The notes beneath the pieces were generated by a model. It searched no databases and had not been told where the DNA came from. It saw only the letters and a program-made list of their open reading frames with translations. Positions 1 through 8,328 of a DNA stretch of 64,000 nt are shown in pieces. The DNA lies in contig JAJEKV010000026.1 of NCBI GenBank assembly GCA_021234155.1, positions 2,358,001 to 2,422,000 on the forward strand, written 5' to 3'. Origin of the DNA: Isoetes taiwanensis. Taxonomy: Eukaryota; Streptophyta; Lycopodiopsida; Isoetales; Isoetaceae. The translations under genes were made by a program, and so were the position numbers. Positions within the stretch are counted from its first letter, which is position 1, and each line of letters starts with the position of its first letter.

Positions 1-880
1 CTGTGCAACACAACCCTATCATGTTTGGAGCATCCAAATCCCAATTCAATAGGCAAGATTTGAATTTAATGGGCAAGATCATCTTGTGTCCATGTGTCCG
101 AAAAAATAATGCCAAAACTTTAGATAGACAAATTGCCCGTCCAAAAATTTAATGCATGCCAAAAGCCACGTCATAATTTAGGCCCCATGGTGTCATACCT
201 TGGGTGCTTATAATTTAAGCCCCATAGTGTCATACCTTGGGTGCTTATGATATCCACATGGCAAAATATTATTAGTTTACGCCAAAAAAAAAAAGTTTGG
301 GTTCGGGCACACGTGTGATTCCGGCCTTTAGGTATCGAATTATATTTTATTAGGTTAATTAGGTTCATAGGTCCTGTCGTCTGTATAATCACTTTCGTTC
401 ATGCCATGACACAATTAGCCTACATGACTGAATTGGAGGAAGTCGTAAGGCAACCAAATATAATTCTGTGCATGTCATCTGGTTCATCAGATTTGTTCCT
501 AGAGGAAAGAGCATGTTAGTTATTGCTTTGGCTGTTTGAATAACAGGAATATTAACATTTGTTTTCAAACGAAAGGACATCTTCGTTAATGCGTTGGCTG
601 TTTAAATAACAATGATACTGAGCACAGAAGGAAAATTGACCAGAGCTTCCTTTGTCCTTCTAACAGCACCTCTGGAAGGACATCCAAAAAAAGTAGAATG
701 CTGTTTAAGTACCTAAACAAGAGAGTAACGGGACAGCGAATGTGGGAATAAAAGATGGCATTGGTTCATCTGTAAAACTAGTTCATCAAGTAAAAATGCA
801 GTTTGTTGTATTATAATGGCCCTGTCGATAGTAATGCTTTCCCTATTCAACAAACAAACAGGATATACCCATAATACTTT
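1..880. other. Intergenic, downstream of rps12
   Basis: No convincing gene is seen here. The open frames are short and resemble no known family. The stretch holds one small tandem repeat (175-248). The part nearest 886 is presumably the 3' UTR and downstream flank of the minus-strand rps12 gene. Confidence 0.5.
175..248. repeat. 37-bp tandem repeat, two units
   Basis: Two nearly identical 37-bp units follow each other, each containing GTGTCATACCTTGGGTGCTT; the second unit starts at 212. There are only two differences between the units, so the duplication looks recent. Confidence 0.85.
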
Positions 881-885
881 GCAAA

Positions 886-1518
886 TTACTTGGGCTGATT
901 GACCTTAGGCTTCTTGGCACCATATTTAGATCTAGCTTGAGAACGTTTTGACACACCTAGCAAGTCCATTGCTCCCCTAACACATTGATATCTTACACCG
1001 GGCAAGTCCTTGACCCTGCCCCCTCTGATCAAAACCACTGAATGCTCTTGCAAATTATGTCCCTCACCTGGAATATAAGCAGTCACCACTTTCTTGTTGC
1101 TCAGACGCACCCGTGCTATCTTTCTCAGAGCTGAATTTGGCTTCTTAGGTGTTGTAGTTGCAACTCTCAGACATATGCCCCTGCGCTGAGGACAACCTTC
1201 TAAGGCTGGAGTCGAAACAGGCCGTAGTTTCTTTTGCCTTTTCTTGATTGTAGCACAAGCTAAAACAGTCCTTGGTTTAGTCTTCAAATCATAATATTCT
1301 TCCATAAACAAACTCCCACACAGACCATGGGTTTTGCTCACTTGCATTGGTCCAGCAGTCTGAATGCTTCCCCTTGGTTGACAAGTAAACTTTCTGGTTA
1401 CACGACAACTGGATTTCCCTATAGTTAGAAACCCTAACTTGACTTCAGCAAAACTGGGAATGGCGCCCTGGAGGAAGACATGCTTTTGATTGCATAATGT
1501 CATGGGCATGGAAGACAT
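886..1518 (-). CDS. rps12: Mitochondrial ribosomal protein S12 (uS12m), nuclear-encoded
   Basis: The 210-aa product is a small-subunit ribosomal protein of the decoding centre. Residues 92-205 form a complete S12 core, including [10 protein letters not shown] (124-133), [10 protein letters not shown] (151-160), [13 protein letters not shown] and [13 protein letters not shown] in the [10 protein letters not shown] motif and DLLGV near residue 185 match mitochondrial S12; plastid S12 has GIG and DAVGV. The first 85-90 residues are absent from organelle-encoded S12 and are rich in Ser, Lys, Arg and Thr, as expected for a mitochondrial targeting presequence. The start is placed at the ATG at 1518. 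The open frame continues upstream to 1545 only through non-ATG codons, and a good splice acceptor lies just before the ATG. The protein ends at TAA 886-888. I infer a transfer from mitochondrion to nucleus; plastid targeting is less likely. Confidence 0.9.
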   Translation of the reverse strand: MSSMPMTLCNQKHVFLQGAIPSFAEVKLGFLTIGKSSCRVTRKFTCQPRGSIQTAGPMQVSKTHGLCGSLFMEEYYDLKTKPRTVLACATIKKRQKKLRPVSTPALEGCPQRRGICLRVATTTPKKPNSALRKIARVRLSNKKVVTAYIPGEGHNLQEHSVVLIRGGRVKDLPGVRYQCVRGAMDLLGVSKRSQARSKYGAKKPKVNQPK

Positions 1519-1530
1519 ATCAAAAATGTC

Positions 1531-1760
1531 TGCTAATGACAACACGAAAACAAAAAGAAAGGAACTTTAGCAAAATGCGGGATCTAGAGACTAAGAGCAG
1601 AACAATTTGAACTGTGGCATTGTCCACTGTGAAAAGTAACGAACTAGAAACTAAGATTTAGGCATGTATCATTATCATCTAACATTTTCTACCTGGCCAG
1701 AGACAGTTTGTAATGTACAGAAAACAACAACTAAGCTACAAGGGATCGAATAAGACTTAC
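1531..1760 (-). other. rps12: Probable 5' UTR intron of rps12
   Basis: On the minus strand, a donor GTAAGT begins at 1760, preceded by GGCAA. A pyrimidine-rich run ending in CATTAG/CAG sits just upstream of the rps12 ATG. Together they define a roughly 230-bp intron in the leader, a common arrangement for plant genes for organellar proteins. This is inferred from splice-site appearance only. Confidence 0.45.
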
Positions 1761-1777
1761 TTGCCGGATAAATATGC

Positions 1778-1850
1778 GCACAAGGAGGACTGAACCCTAT
1801 CCGCCAAGACTAAAGCTCTCTTGGCCGTTTAGATATTTCTATGGCATTGG
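1778..1850 (-). repeat. tRNA-like / SINE-head candidate
   Basis: On the minus strand a box-A-like CGGCCAAGAGAG (1817-1828) is followed about 20 bases later by a box-B-like GGGTTCAGTCCTC (1785-1797). This resembles the RNA polymerase III promoter of a tRNA-derived SINE. It overlaps the inferred upstream exon of rps12, so it may be an exonised SINE or a chance match. A cloverleaf is not obvious, so a functional tRNA is not claimed. Confidence 0.3.
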
Positions 1851-1932
1851 AGTTGCCACGTCTTGAATTAACCTAAAAAGAAATATGGACGTATTTATTA
1901 GAAGGAAATAGCAGCAACTGAATAGTTTTGTA

Positions 1933-2046
1933 TTGGGGAATGGAGGGGGGACCTCTTTTCTGGGTTGGAAAGGCGGCCCCGACCCGCGGCAGCCGGGAGG
2001 GGGTCCCTTCCAAATCGGAAAGGGGGAACCCCCTTTCATTCCCCAA
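1933..2046. repeat. Short GC-rich inverted repeat
   Basis: The outer arms TTGGGGAATG (from 1933) and CATTCCCCAA (to 2046) are exact reverse complements, and the G-run/C-run next to them extends the pairing. The middle is very GC-rich compared with its surroundings. It could be a small foldback element; no target duplication is evident. Confidence 0.5.
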
Positions 2047-2700
2047 CAAAATGGAAGTTGGGTCGTGACAACCTAAAAATTCCTCTCCCCTGCGTGCTCG
2101 AGCTCCGACGATGGCTGATTGAAGGCACGGAGGCATTCTTTGAGGGCGCCATTCCTTCTTCTTATAGATTGGAAGACTCTTTTTTTTGTGCGGCGGTCAG
2201 TTCGAGGGTTTTGGCGAGTGTGTGGGGGCTTGAAACATGACATGTTTTGCAGTGGGGCTGCTATAGCTTTGATTTGGGTTCCTGCAGCAGGGCTTGAACC
2301 GAGCAGGGATTCAATAGGGTTTTTAAAATTGGGAAATAGGCGTAGAAACAAAGCATCAAGCAGGCAGACTTATGTCTCCGATGCATCTATGATTGTCTGT
2401 GCAGGTTGTTAAAAGATATACCTTTGTTAAAGCAACAGGCCCGACAAAAACAGAAAATTTAAAGTGGCAACTCATGAATCAGAGCAATTTGGTAGTGCCA
2501 GTCCAGAATAGCAGAACAATGGTTTTAGTACCAAATGCAAAGGGGTTTTATCGCCATGTAATTCGCCCAACAAGATTCAACCCAACAAGATCCGACCATT
2601 GGATGCAAGCATATTGCACAACATATTCCACCTCATCAAATTTCAGCCCTTGAATCCAAGTCAAGATGGGGTCAAATCCATTGTATTTGACTTACCCCTT
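2047..2700. other. Intergenic, nothing recognised
   Basis: Short overlapping frames on both strands show no family resemblance. The segment lies upstream of the minus-strand rps12 gene and would include its promoter, but no core promoter element stands out. Confidence 0.4.
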
Positions 2701-2704
2701 AGAG

Positions 2705-2770
2705 CCATACTAACCATTGAAAACCTTAGCTTCTAGAAATACCGTTTCAAATTTTGGCCACATAATCCCC
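2705..2770. repeat. Dispersed repeat B, copy 1
   Basis: This segment contains ATACTAACCATTGAAAACCT and GGCCACATAATC and closely matches 16023-16087. The two copies keep the same order and spacing, so they are the same repeat family; its class is unknown. Confidence 0.7.
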
Positions 2771-2821
2771 CAACACATAAAAACACCCCTTATTCCTTAA
2801 TCTACACGGTACGTAAAGTTC

Positions 2822-3350
2822 CTCGTTTGTGGGGTATGCAAGTACAAAATTTGCTATACTGTATAACAAGATTCGCAAAATACTATAAGATTTCAAGCAG
2901 AATACTATATGGGGTTGATTTCGTACGTGCAAAATACAATTATGAGGGCTCTCGCTGCCCTACGTCACCCCCCGTGTGAATATGCACCCAAACCAAAGGG
3001 GGTTTAAGGGGGATTTTAATTTAAATGTGTTGGACCTAATGGTTGTGTTAATTAATGTCAATGGTAGTTATGTGTTGGTTGTTAATGTCAATGGTTGTTA
3101 TGTGTTGGTTATTATGTGTTGGAGGATTTAATTTTTATATGTTGGATGTTAATGGTTTGTGTTGCAAAAAAAAAATTTTGGCCCTTCGGGGCCTTAGGGA
3201 CGCCACCCCCTCTCCCGTGAATATGCACCCAAACCACAGGGGGTTTTAGGGGGGATTTAATTTTTATATGTTGGATGTTAATGGTTTGTGTTGCCAAAAT
3301 TTTTTTTTGGCTCCTTCGGGGCCTTAGGGACGTCCCCCCATGTGACAAAA
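2822..3350. repeat. Dispersed repeat A, copy 1, with internal tandem duplication
   Basis: Positions 2822-3016 match 34092-34285 closely, starting with CTCGTTTGTGGGGTAT and including CTCTCGCTGCCCTACGTCAC. Within copy 1 there are further duplications: a roughly 30-bp unit repeated around 3055-3115, and a roughly 130-bp unit (3121-3251 and 3252-3350) ending in the palindromic GGCCCTTCGGGGCC motif. It behaves like a mobile or amplified non-coding element of unknown class. Confidence 0.7.
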
Positions 3351-3960
3351 ATTTTAGAATTCAAACCAGAAAAAAACTAGAATTCATTTGAGGCTTTCAT
3401 CACCTGTAGCTTTTGAATTTGATCACAATAAAACAAATGGAACATAAGTAAAAGTTACCATAAAGATAGAGCAGATTGATCCCATTATTCTAAAAGTCAT
3501 AAAGTTTGCAACACCCATACACAAACATTTTTCAACTGGAATTTAACAGCAGCCTTTGGCCTCCATGGATTCTTGTGGTGAGAAACTAAAGTGGGAAACT
3601 TTTCTGCTTGTTAGCACAAGGATCTAGAAGCCTTGGAATTTGCTTAATAACTGCCTCAAAATCTAAAAATGCATGGTAATTTTTTGCAAGCTTCATTCGG
3701 AATGAGCCATAAAACAATATCCATTAGCGCAATCCTGTATTAATCAGCTGGTAGGATGTGAAAGCCTACCAAACCCGGCCAAAAAATTACTATTTTAGCA
3801 TAGATAACTTAACCAAACATATCCATATCATACACTATCAAAAAGATCTCGGAGAGAGCTTTCCAACGCAATAAAAATCATCTCAAACAGAGCTCTGGAT
3901 CAAAAGTTATGATAAGAAATGTGTTGCCGGCGGGGAAACTGCACTACATGCGCCCTTCAA

Positions 3961-4162
3961 GCCCTTCATGTGCCCATTATGCACCACACACACAAAAATA
4001 GGGCTTTTGTTGTGAGCCATTAGTTGTTGACCATTGAAAAAAAAAGGGCTAAAATCAATGGCCCTTCATGTGCCCATTATGCACCACACGCACAAAAAAA
4101 TGGCTTTTGTTGTGAGCCATTGGTTGTTGACCATTGAAAAAAAAAAAGGCTAAAATTAATGG
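3961..4162. repeat. 100-bp tandem duplication
   Basis: Two adjacent 100-bp units both start with GCCCTTCATGTGCCCATTAT (3961 and 4061) and share the whole unit including GTGAGCCATT and an A-rich run. Differences are few, so the duplication is recent. Confidence 0.9.
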
Positions 4163-4171
4163 CTCAGATAT

Positions 4172-4290
4172 GGTGCACTCTAGATGTACGCATTAGTATA
4201 TCCATTTGAATACATCACGAAATCATAGGAAAACCTTAGTGAAAAGCGTACAAAAACGCAAAAGAAACCCCCTGTTATTATGCTACATAT
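4172..4290. repeat. Dispersed repeat A, distal segment, copy 1
   Basis: The segment from GGTGCACTCTAGA to CCCCCTGTTATTATGCTA matches 35568-35688. The distance from the start of repeat A to this segment (about 1.35 kb) is close to that in the second copy (about 1.48 kb), so the pieces probably belong to one element. Confidence 0.65.
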
Positions 4291-4742
4291 TCCAATAACC
4301 ATAATTTGGTTCACATAATTCAAGCACCAGCCACCATATAAATTACAATGAGCCTGGGGAGTCGAATCCCAGTATAAATTCCCATGCTTATCCATGCATA
4401 GCAGGCATCCCATAAAAGGGATGTGTGCTATGCCCAGGGGCCGAAGCCCACTAAGACATCAAACAAGTTAGTCCCATTTACATAATGAAACATCAATAAA
4501 AAGTGACCTCATAATCGCCCCTAACCAATTTCAGTTTACTCATAATTATTAACAAACCATTTCCCACAACCAGCATAACCACAACTATACATTAATAACT
4601 CAAAACAGACTTTACAATGTTGAAGGACACTCAACTAGGTGATGAAGTTGAGCTCCCCAACACCAAGGTGCTCCTACAAGCACTACAACACAAATCCAGA
4701 TCAAGCTCCATGAACTTCATATAGAAATAACAAACTAGCAAG

Positions 4743-4798
4743 ACATAAACATAAACATAAACATAAACATAAACATAAACATAAACATAAACATAAAC
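4743..4798. repeat. (CATAAA)n microsatellite
   Basis: About nine perfect copies of the hexamer CATAAA in tandem. Confidence 0.95.
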
Positions 4799-6017
4799 TA
4801 GTTCATAACTGAGCCACTTTGCGCATGCCTTATCACCGCATCTAATTGACTTATTTCCTGCACAAGTAATGCCCTTGCAAGGCTCATATGAGAACGCAAT
4901 ATGTGCAATCTAGAAATAGGCATACCCAAGTGCTCCCACTCCACAACAGATATAGCACTGTCAATGGACATATAGAATGCCCTAAGCTGTCGCCTAAGCA
5001 AATGCAGTGATGTCGCAGTCCTATGCGCCTCAGTCCCAACCTGAATAACGTTATTAACAAACTCCTGAGCAGAGAATGCTACCTCTAGTTCGGCTGAATA
5101 TACAACAGGGTCGGGATGGGATGCATCTACAAATGAAAGATTCAGGCAAGGACACAACAGGCTCGTCCACGTCAACAACTGGTTCTGGATCAGTCTCCAT
5201 GACTCCTGCAACTATACAACAAACAAAAGCATAGAAACAAAGAAACTCAACTGTACAACGAACATCAAGCAAGTTCATAAGCCAACAGCCATGGTATGAT
5301 CACCCTTGTGCACAAGGATATAATCTATGCCAGGCTCAAGTATCACGACATCAGGACTATCTGCATTATAAGAAGCATCATGTATATCCTCAAAATTATT
5401 ATCTTCCTCAGTAGCAGGAATAGCATCATCCCAATAATGCCTGCGCCCAGGCCCATTCCTCTCCATAGGCACAAAGCCTGCTGGCAAACCAAATAGAATC
5501 GTCCTCATGTCCGACGGCATGCAGTGACTAGGTTCAACAACACTCTCCAGGAAGCCCGAACACGATGTCATTGATATGAGCCGTGTTTGAAGGGATGATC
5601 CAGGAACTAGACAAGGTAAACTTTCCAGATCGAATCAATCCTAGCCAAGGTATACAACAGACTAGCAGTCGACCTACAATTCCCATGGTAATTCACAAAA
5701 CGTGCAGCTCGATTCAAGAGGTTCTTATTGTCAAGCACAGCAAGATTCTTCGTATCACCAGCTCCCCATCTCAAATACAGATCTTTTTCTTTCTCAATAG
5801 CAGCCTCACTCACATTATGGAGATGACAAACATAATGGACTTTCTCAACATCCCTCATACAGTACCCAATCATGCCTTCAAAACAATGAAGGCAATTGTT
5901 TTTAAGGGCTTTGCATACCAAAATCACACTGGGTGGCTTTGAAACCCAATTGAAATCCTTTTTCATGGCATCATTCATGGCCCTGGGACTCTTGAACCGA
6001 GCCCTGGGACTCTTCAC
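4798..6017 (-). pseudogene. Broken mobile-element-like ORF cluster, possible HUH-Rep remnant
   Basis: Four minus-strand frames lie end to end: 5607-6017 (136 aa), 5275-5571 (98 aa), 5054-5278 and 4798-5211 (137 aa). They look like one gene broken by frameshifts or introns. The first contains FEGMIGYCMRDVEKVHY followed by CHLHNVSEAAI. A Tyr two residues before a basic residue in a GYC-x-[KR]-D context recalls motif III of HUH-type Rep endonucleases, as in Replitron-like or CRESS-type elements. The HUH motif that should lie upstream is missing, because the frame runs into the hairpin repeat array just above 6017. The second is acidic (EEDNNFEDIHD), and the last is helical and featureless. I do not recognise the family with certainty; the Rep assignment is a hypothesis from one motif. 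Confidence 0.3.
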
Positions 6018-6080
6018 AGCTTTAGTGAGTAAAGTGAATGAGAATATAAGAAGACAAAAATTAGTGAGCCAAATAGGATG

Positions 6081-6469
6081 GTCTCACACGTCACGCCAGG
6101 ACAGATAATGAACATGACAGATAATGAACAGGACAGATAATGAACATCTCATTTCTTGCGCCCAGATTAGTGAGCCAAATAGGATGGTCTCACACGTCAC
6201 GCCAGGACAGATAATGAACATCTCATTTCTTGCCTGGGCGCAACGTGTGAGACCAGGACAGATAATGAACATCTCATTTCTTGCCTGGGCGCAACGTGTG
6301 AGACATTGATCTCAAAACAGTTTAAGAACCTGGGCGCAACGTGTGAGACATTGATCTCAAAACAGTTTAACAACCTGGGCGCAACGTGTGAGACCAGGAC
6401 AGATAATGAACATCTCATTTCTTGCCTGGGCGCAACATGTGAGACATTGATCTCAAAACAGTTTAAGAA
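6081..6469. repeat. Tandem array of hairpin-forming repeats
   Basis: The complete unit, seen at 6187-6253 (67 bp), starts GTCTCACACGTCACGCCAGG and ends CCTGGGCGCAACGTGTGAGAC-like, so the two ends are near-perfect reverse complements. The core (ATAATGA..TCATT) can also pair. Partial units, consisting of the right half plus a spacer with TTGATCTCAAAACAGTTTAA, are repeated several times. Isolated copies occur at 7152-7218 and 7365-7431. Confidence 0.8.
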
Positions 6470-6500
6470 GTCAATAGCTAGATTAGCTTTTAATCTATTT

Positions 6501-6628
6501 GAACCTCATCTTAAAAGAATTCCCACAGTAGCAGGAATTGAACCTCCCACCCACAGGGTTGAACCCCCAAACCCCCCCCCCCCTCCCCCCCCCGTGCCAA
6601 CCACTGAGGGCGGGCATCGTTTATATTG
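6501..6628 (-). repeat. tRNA-derived SINE family 1, copy 1
   Basis: Read on the minus strand, it has CAGTGGTTGGCAC (box-A region), a G-rich run, then GGAGGTTCAATTCCTGC (box B at 6533-6543). The same order and sequence recur at 17504-17638, including the shared downstream AATTCTTTT-GAGATG-type stretch. The poly-C run at 6565-6594 varies between copies. Confidence 0.6.
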
Positions 6629-7151
6629 AAATTATAATCCTTAATTAGATTTAAGCTTTAATAATGTTAGATAATATTAATGGCCAAGCCTTAGACTTAG
6701 AACCAAGACCCTTAAGCTAGATAGAGACAGCATCTTGATAGACACCAAGCCTCCGATCGACATGACGCGCACCAAACAGACCGCTCGACTCCCTCGACAA
6801 GGCGAAACAGCCAGAGGCCAAGGAGGTTGACGGAAACAAGAAGAGGAGAGGGCAGAACGAGAGCGGGAGGCCAGGGGTCAAGAAGCAGCAGAGCAGAAGC
6901 TGGTCCAACATTTTGAAGACTCAACAGCCCGCACAGTACACGCCAAGGGAGTAACTCTAATGAAGAAAGATATGCACTTAGCCAGTCATATCAAAGCCGA
7001 GCATTATTAATTTCGTAAATGATAAAATTTGTTTAATACAAAGTGTTTTAGAGTAAATTATAAGTGTATAAAGTTACTTAATTAAGTTGAGTTAGTAAGT
7101 TTTAGCTTTTGTGTTAGTCAAAACAGACATCCTAGGCCAATTTGAGAGGAT

Positions 7152-7218
7152 GTCTCACACGTCGCGCCAGGACAGAAAATGAAAAGTTCATTATCGGTCT
7201 GGGCGCAACGTGTGAGAC
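7152..7218. repeat. Isolated 67-bp hairpin repeat
   Basis: It starts GTCTCACACGTCGCGCCAGG and ends CTGGGCGCAACGTGTGAGAC. The arms are reverse complements over about 20 bases, with an ATGA..TCAT inner pairing. It is the same family as the array at 6081-6469. Confidence 0.85.
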
Positions 7219-7364
7219 CATGCTGTGAGACCATGCCCCAAAAGTGCCCAAAACTGCTCCAAATCGACCAAATAAGGGGTCAATTCTGCCTAACTCGACG
7301 AATCTAGCAGAATTACACCCTTATATCACCCAAATTGGACAAGTTTAACCCATTTTGAGCCAAT

Positions 7365-7431
7365 GTCTCACACGTCGCGCCAGGACAGATAATGAAAATC
7401 TCATTTTCGGGCTGGGCGCAATGTGTGAGAC
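7365..7431. repeat. Isolated 67-bp hairpin repeat
   Basis: It has the same ends and length as the copy at 7152-7218 and lies 213 bp downstream. One arm carries ATGTGTGAGAC instead of ACGTGTGAGAC. Confidence 0.85.
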
Positions 7432-7831
7432 CTCCAAATTTTGAACCTCCATAACTTGAGCTACAGAGCTCCAAATCGCCTGAAATTTGTTGCGTTAGGA
7501 CCGTTAGACAGCCTAGAATCCATTTATGACCTCAAATTAGGATAGAAATGTCAAACCCCATCTCAAAATGACCAAAATTGCTCAAACCCTTGAATTGTTT
7601 TTCCAAACTGTAGTTTGTTTGTAGATAGAAGCATACCCCATTAGTAGCTCGCAAGTATTGCTCTCGGCTCAAATCTGATGCCTTACTCCTAGATAGAAGC
7701 GTCCAAGAACACCCCTTTGTTATAGCCATCTAGACCTCAGCATAGCAACCCAAGTCCAACTCTTCGTACATCACCTCTGCTCATGCCCAAGGCGTAAACC
7801 CTGACCTAATTTTGTGTCCTTCTAATAGAGT

Positions 7832-8328
7832 TTGACTTATATAGCCGCCACATTGACACTCCCTATTGCCAGGATACTTAGAAAGGAGCTAGAGTCTAGA
7901 GCTGCTCAAGTCACTCCATGTGTAGATATTGGACCCCTCCCTCAAATTAACTTTGCTAAGACCTTAGAGTATGCCTCAAACATCATGGAGGTCTTGCAAA
8001 ACAACCCTCATTTCATGCCATACCACACGTCCTAATGCCCATAGATTTGGAGATTATAGATATGTCTCCAGTAATGCTGCTCGAGCCATCTTGCTTGCTT
8101 ATAGAGCCCAAAATGTTGTAGGAGAGCCCTTCAAGTAGACCCTTAGACTCTAGGATATACGAGCGTTACTTTCGAAGGACGGGGCCAGAGCCACAGAACA
8201 GCTAGAGGCGCAACTCCTTGAAGACATCCAGGACCCAGCCGATGTACACACAGATAAGGAGAGGAGACCGAAAAGACAGACCCAAGAGAGGGAAGCACAA
8301 CGACAAACACCTCAACCGACAAACGAGT
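7832..8328 (+). pseudogene. Decayed gag-like coding remnant
   Basis: Three collinear plus-strand pieces in shifting frames read like one protein: 7832-8035 (NFAKTLEYASNIMEVLQNN), then about 8033-8139 (FGDYRYVSSNAARAILLAYR), then about 8162-8328 (ATEQLEAQLLEDIQDPADV, followed by a Lys/Gln/Arg-rich tail). The composition and the charged helical tail are protein-like. Stops and frameshifts separate the pieces. No domain is recognised; its position inside a presumed LTR element suggests gag. Confidence 0.35.

Noticed and set aside
886-1518. Plastid DNA insertion carrying rps12
   Set aside because: The protein has mitochondrial-type motifs ([15 protein letters not shown]) and an N-terminal extension. 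Plastid rps12 is trans-spliced and intron-split, unlike this single frame.
1933-2046. Rho-independent-type terminator
   Set aside because: The context is a plant nuclear genome; the GC-rich inverted repeat is better treated as a small foldback sequence.
4350-4380. tRNA-like box B (GGGGAGTCGAATCCCAG)
   Set aside because: No box A at suitable distance and no cloverleaf on either strand.
6081-6469. CRISPR-like array
   Set aside because: Units are irregular, spacers are themselves repeated, and the rest of the window is plant nuclear DNA.
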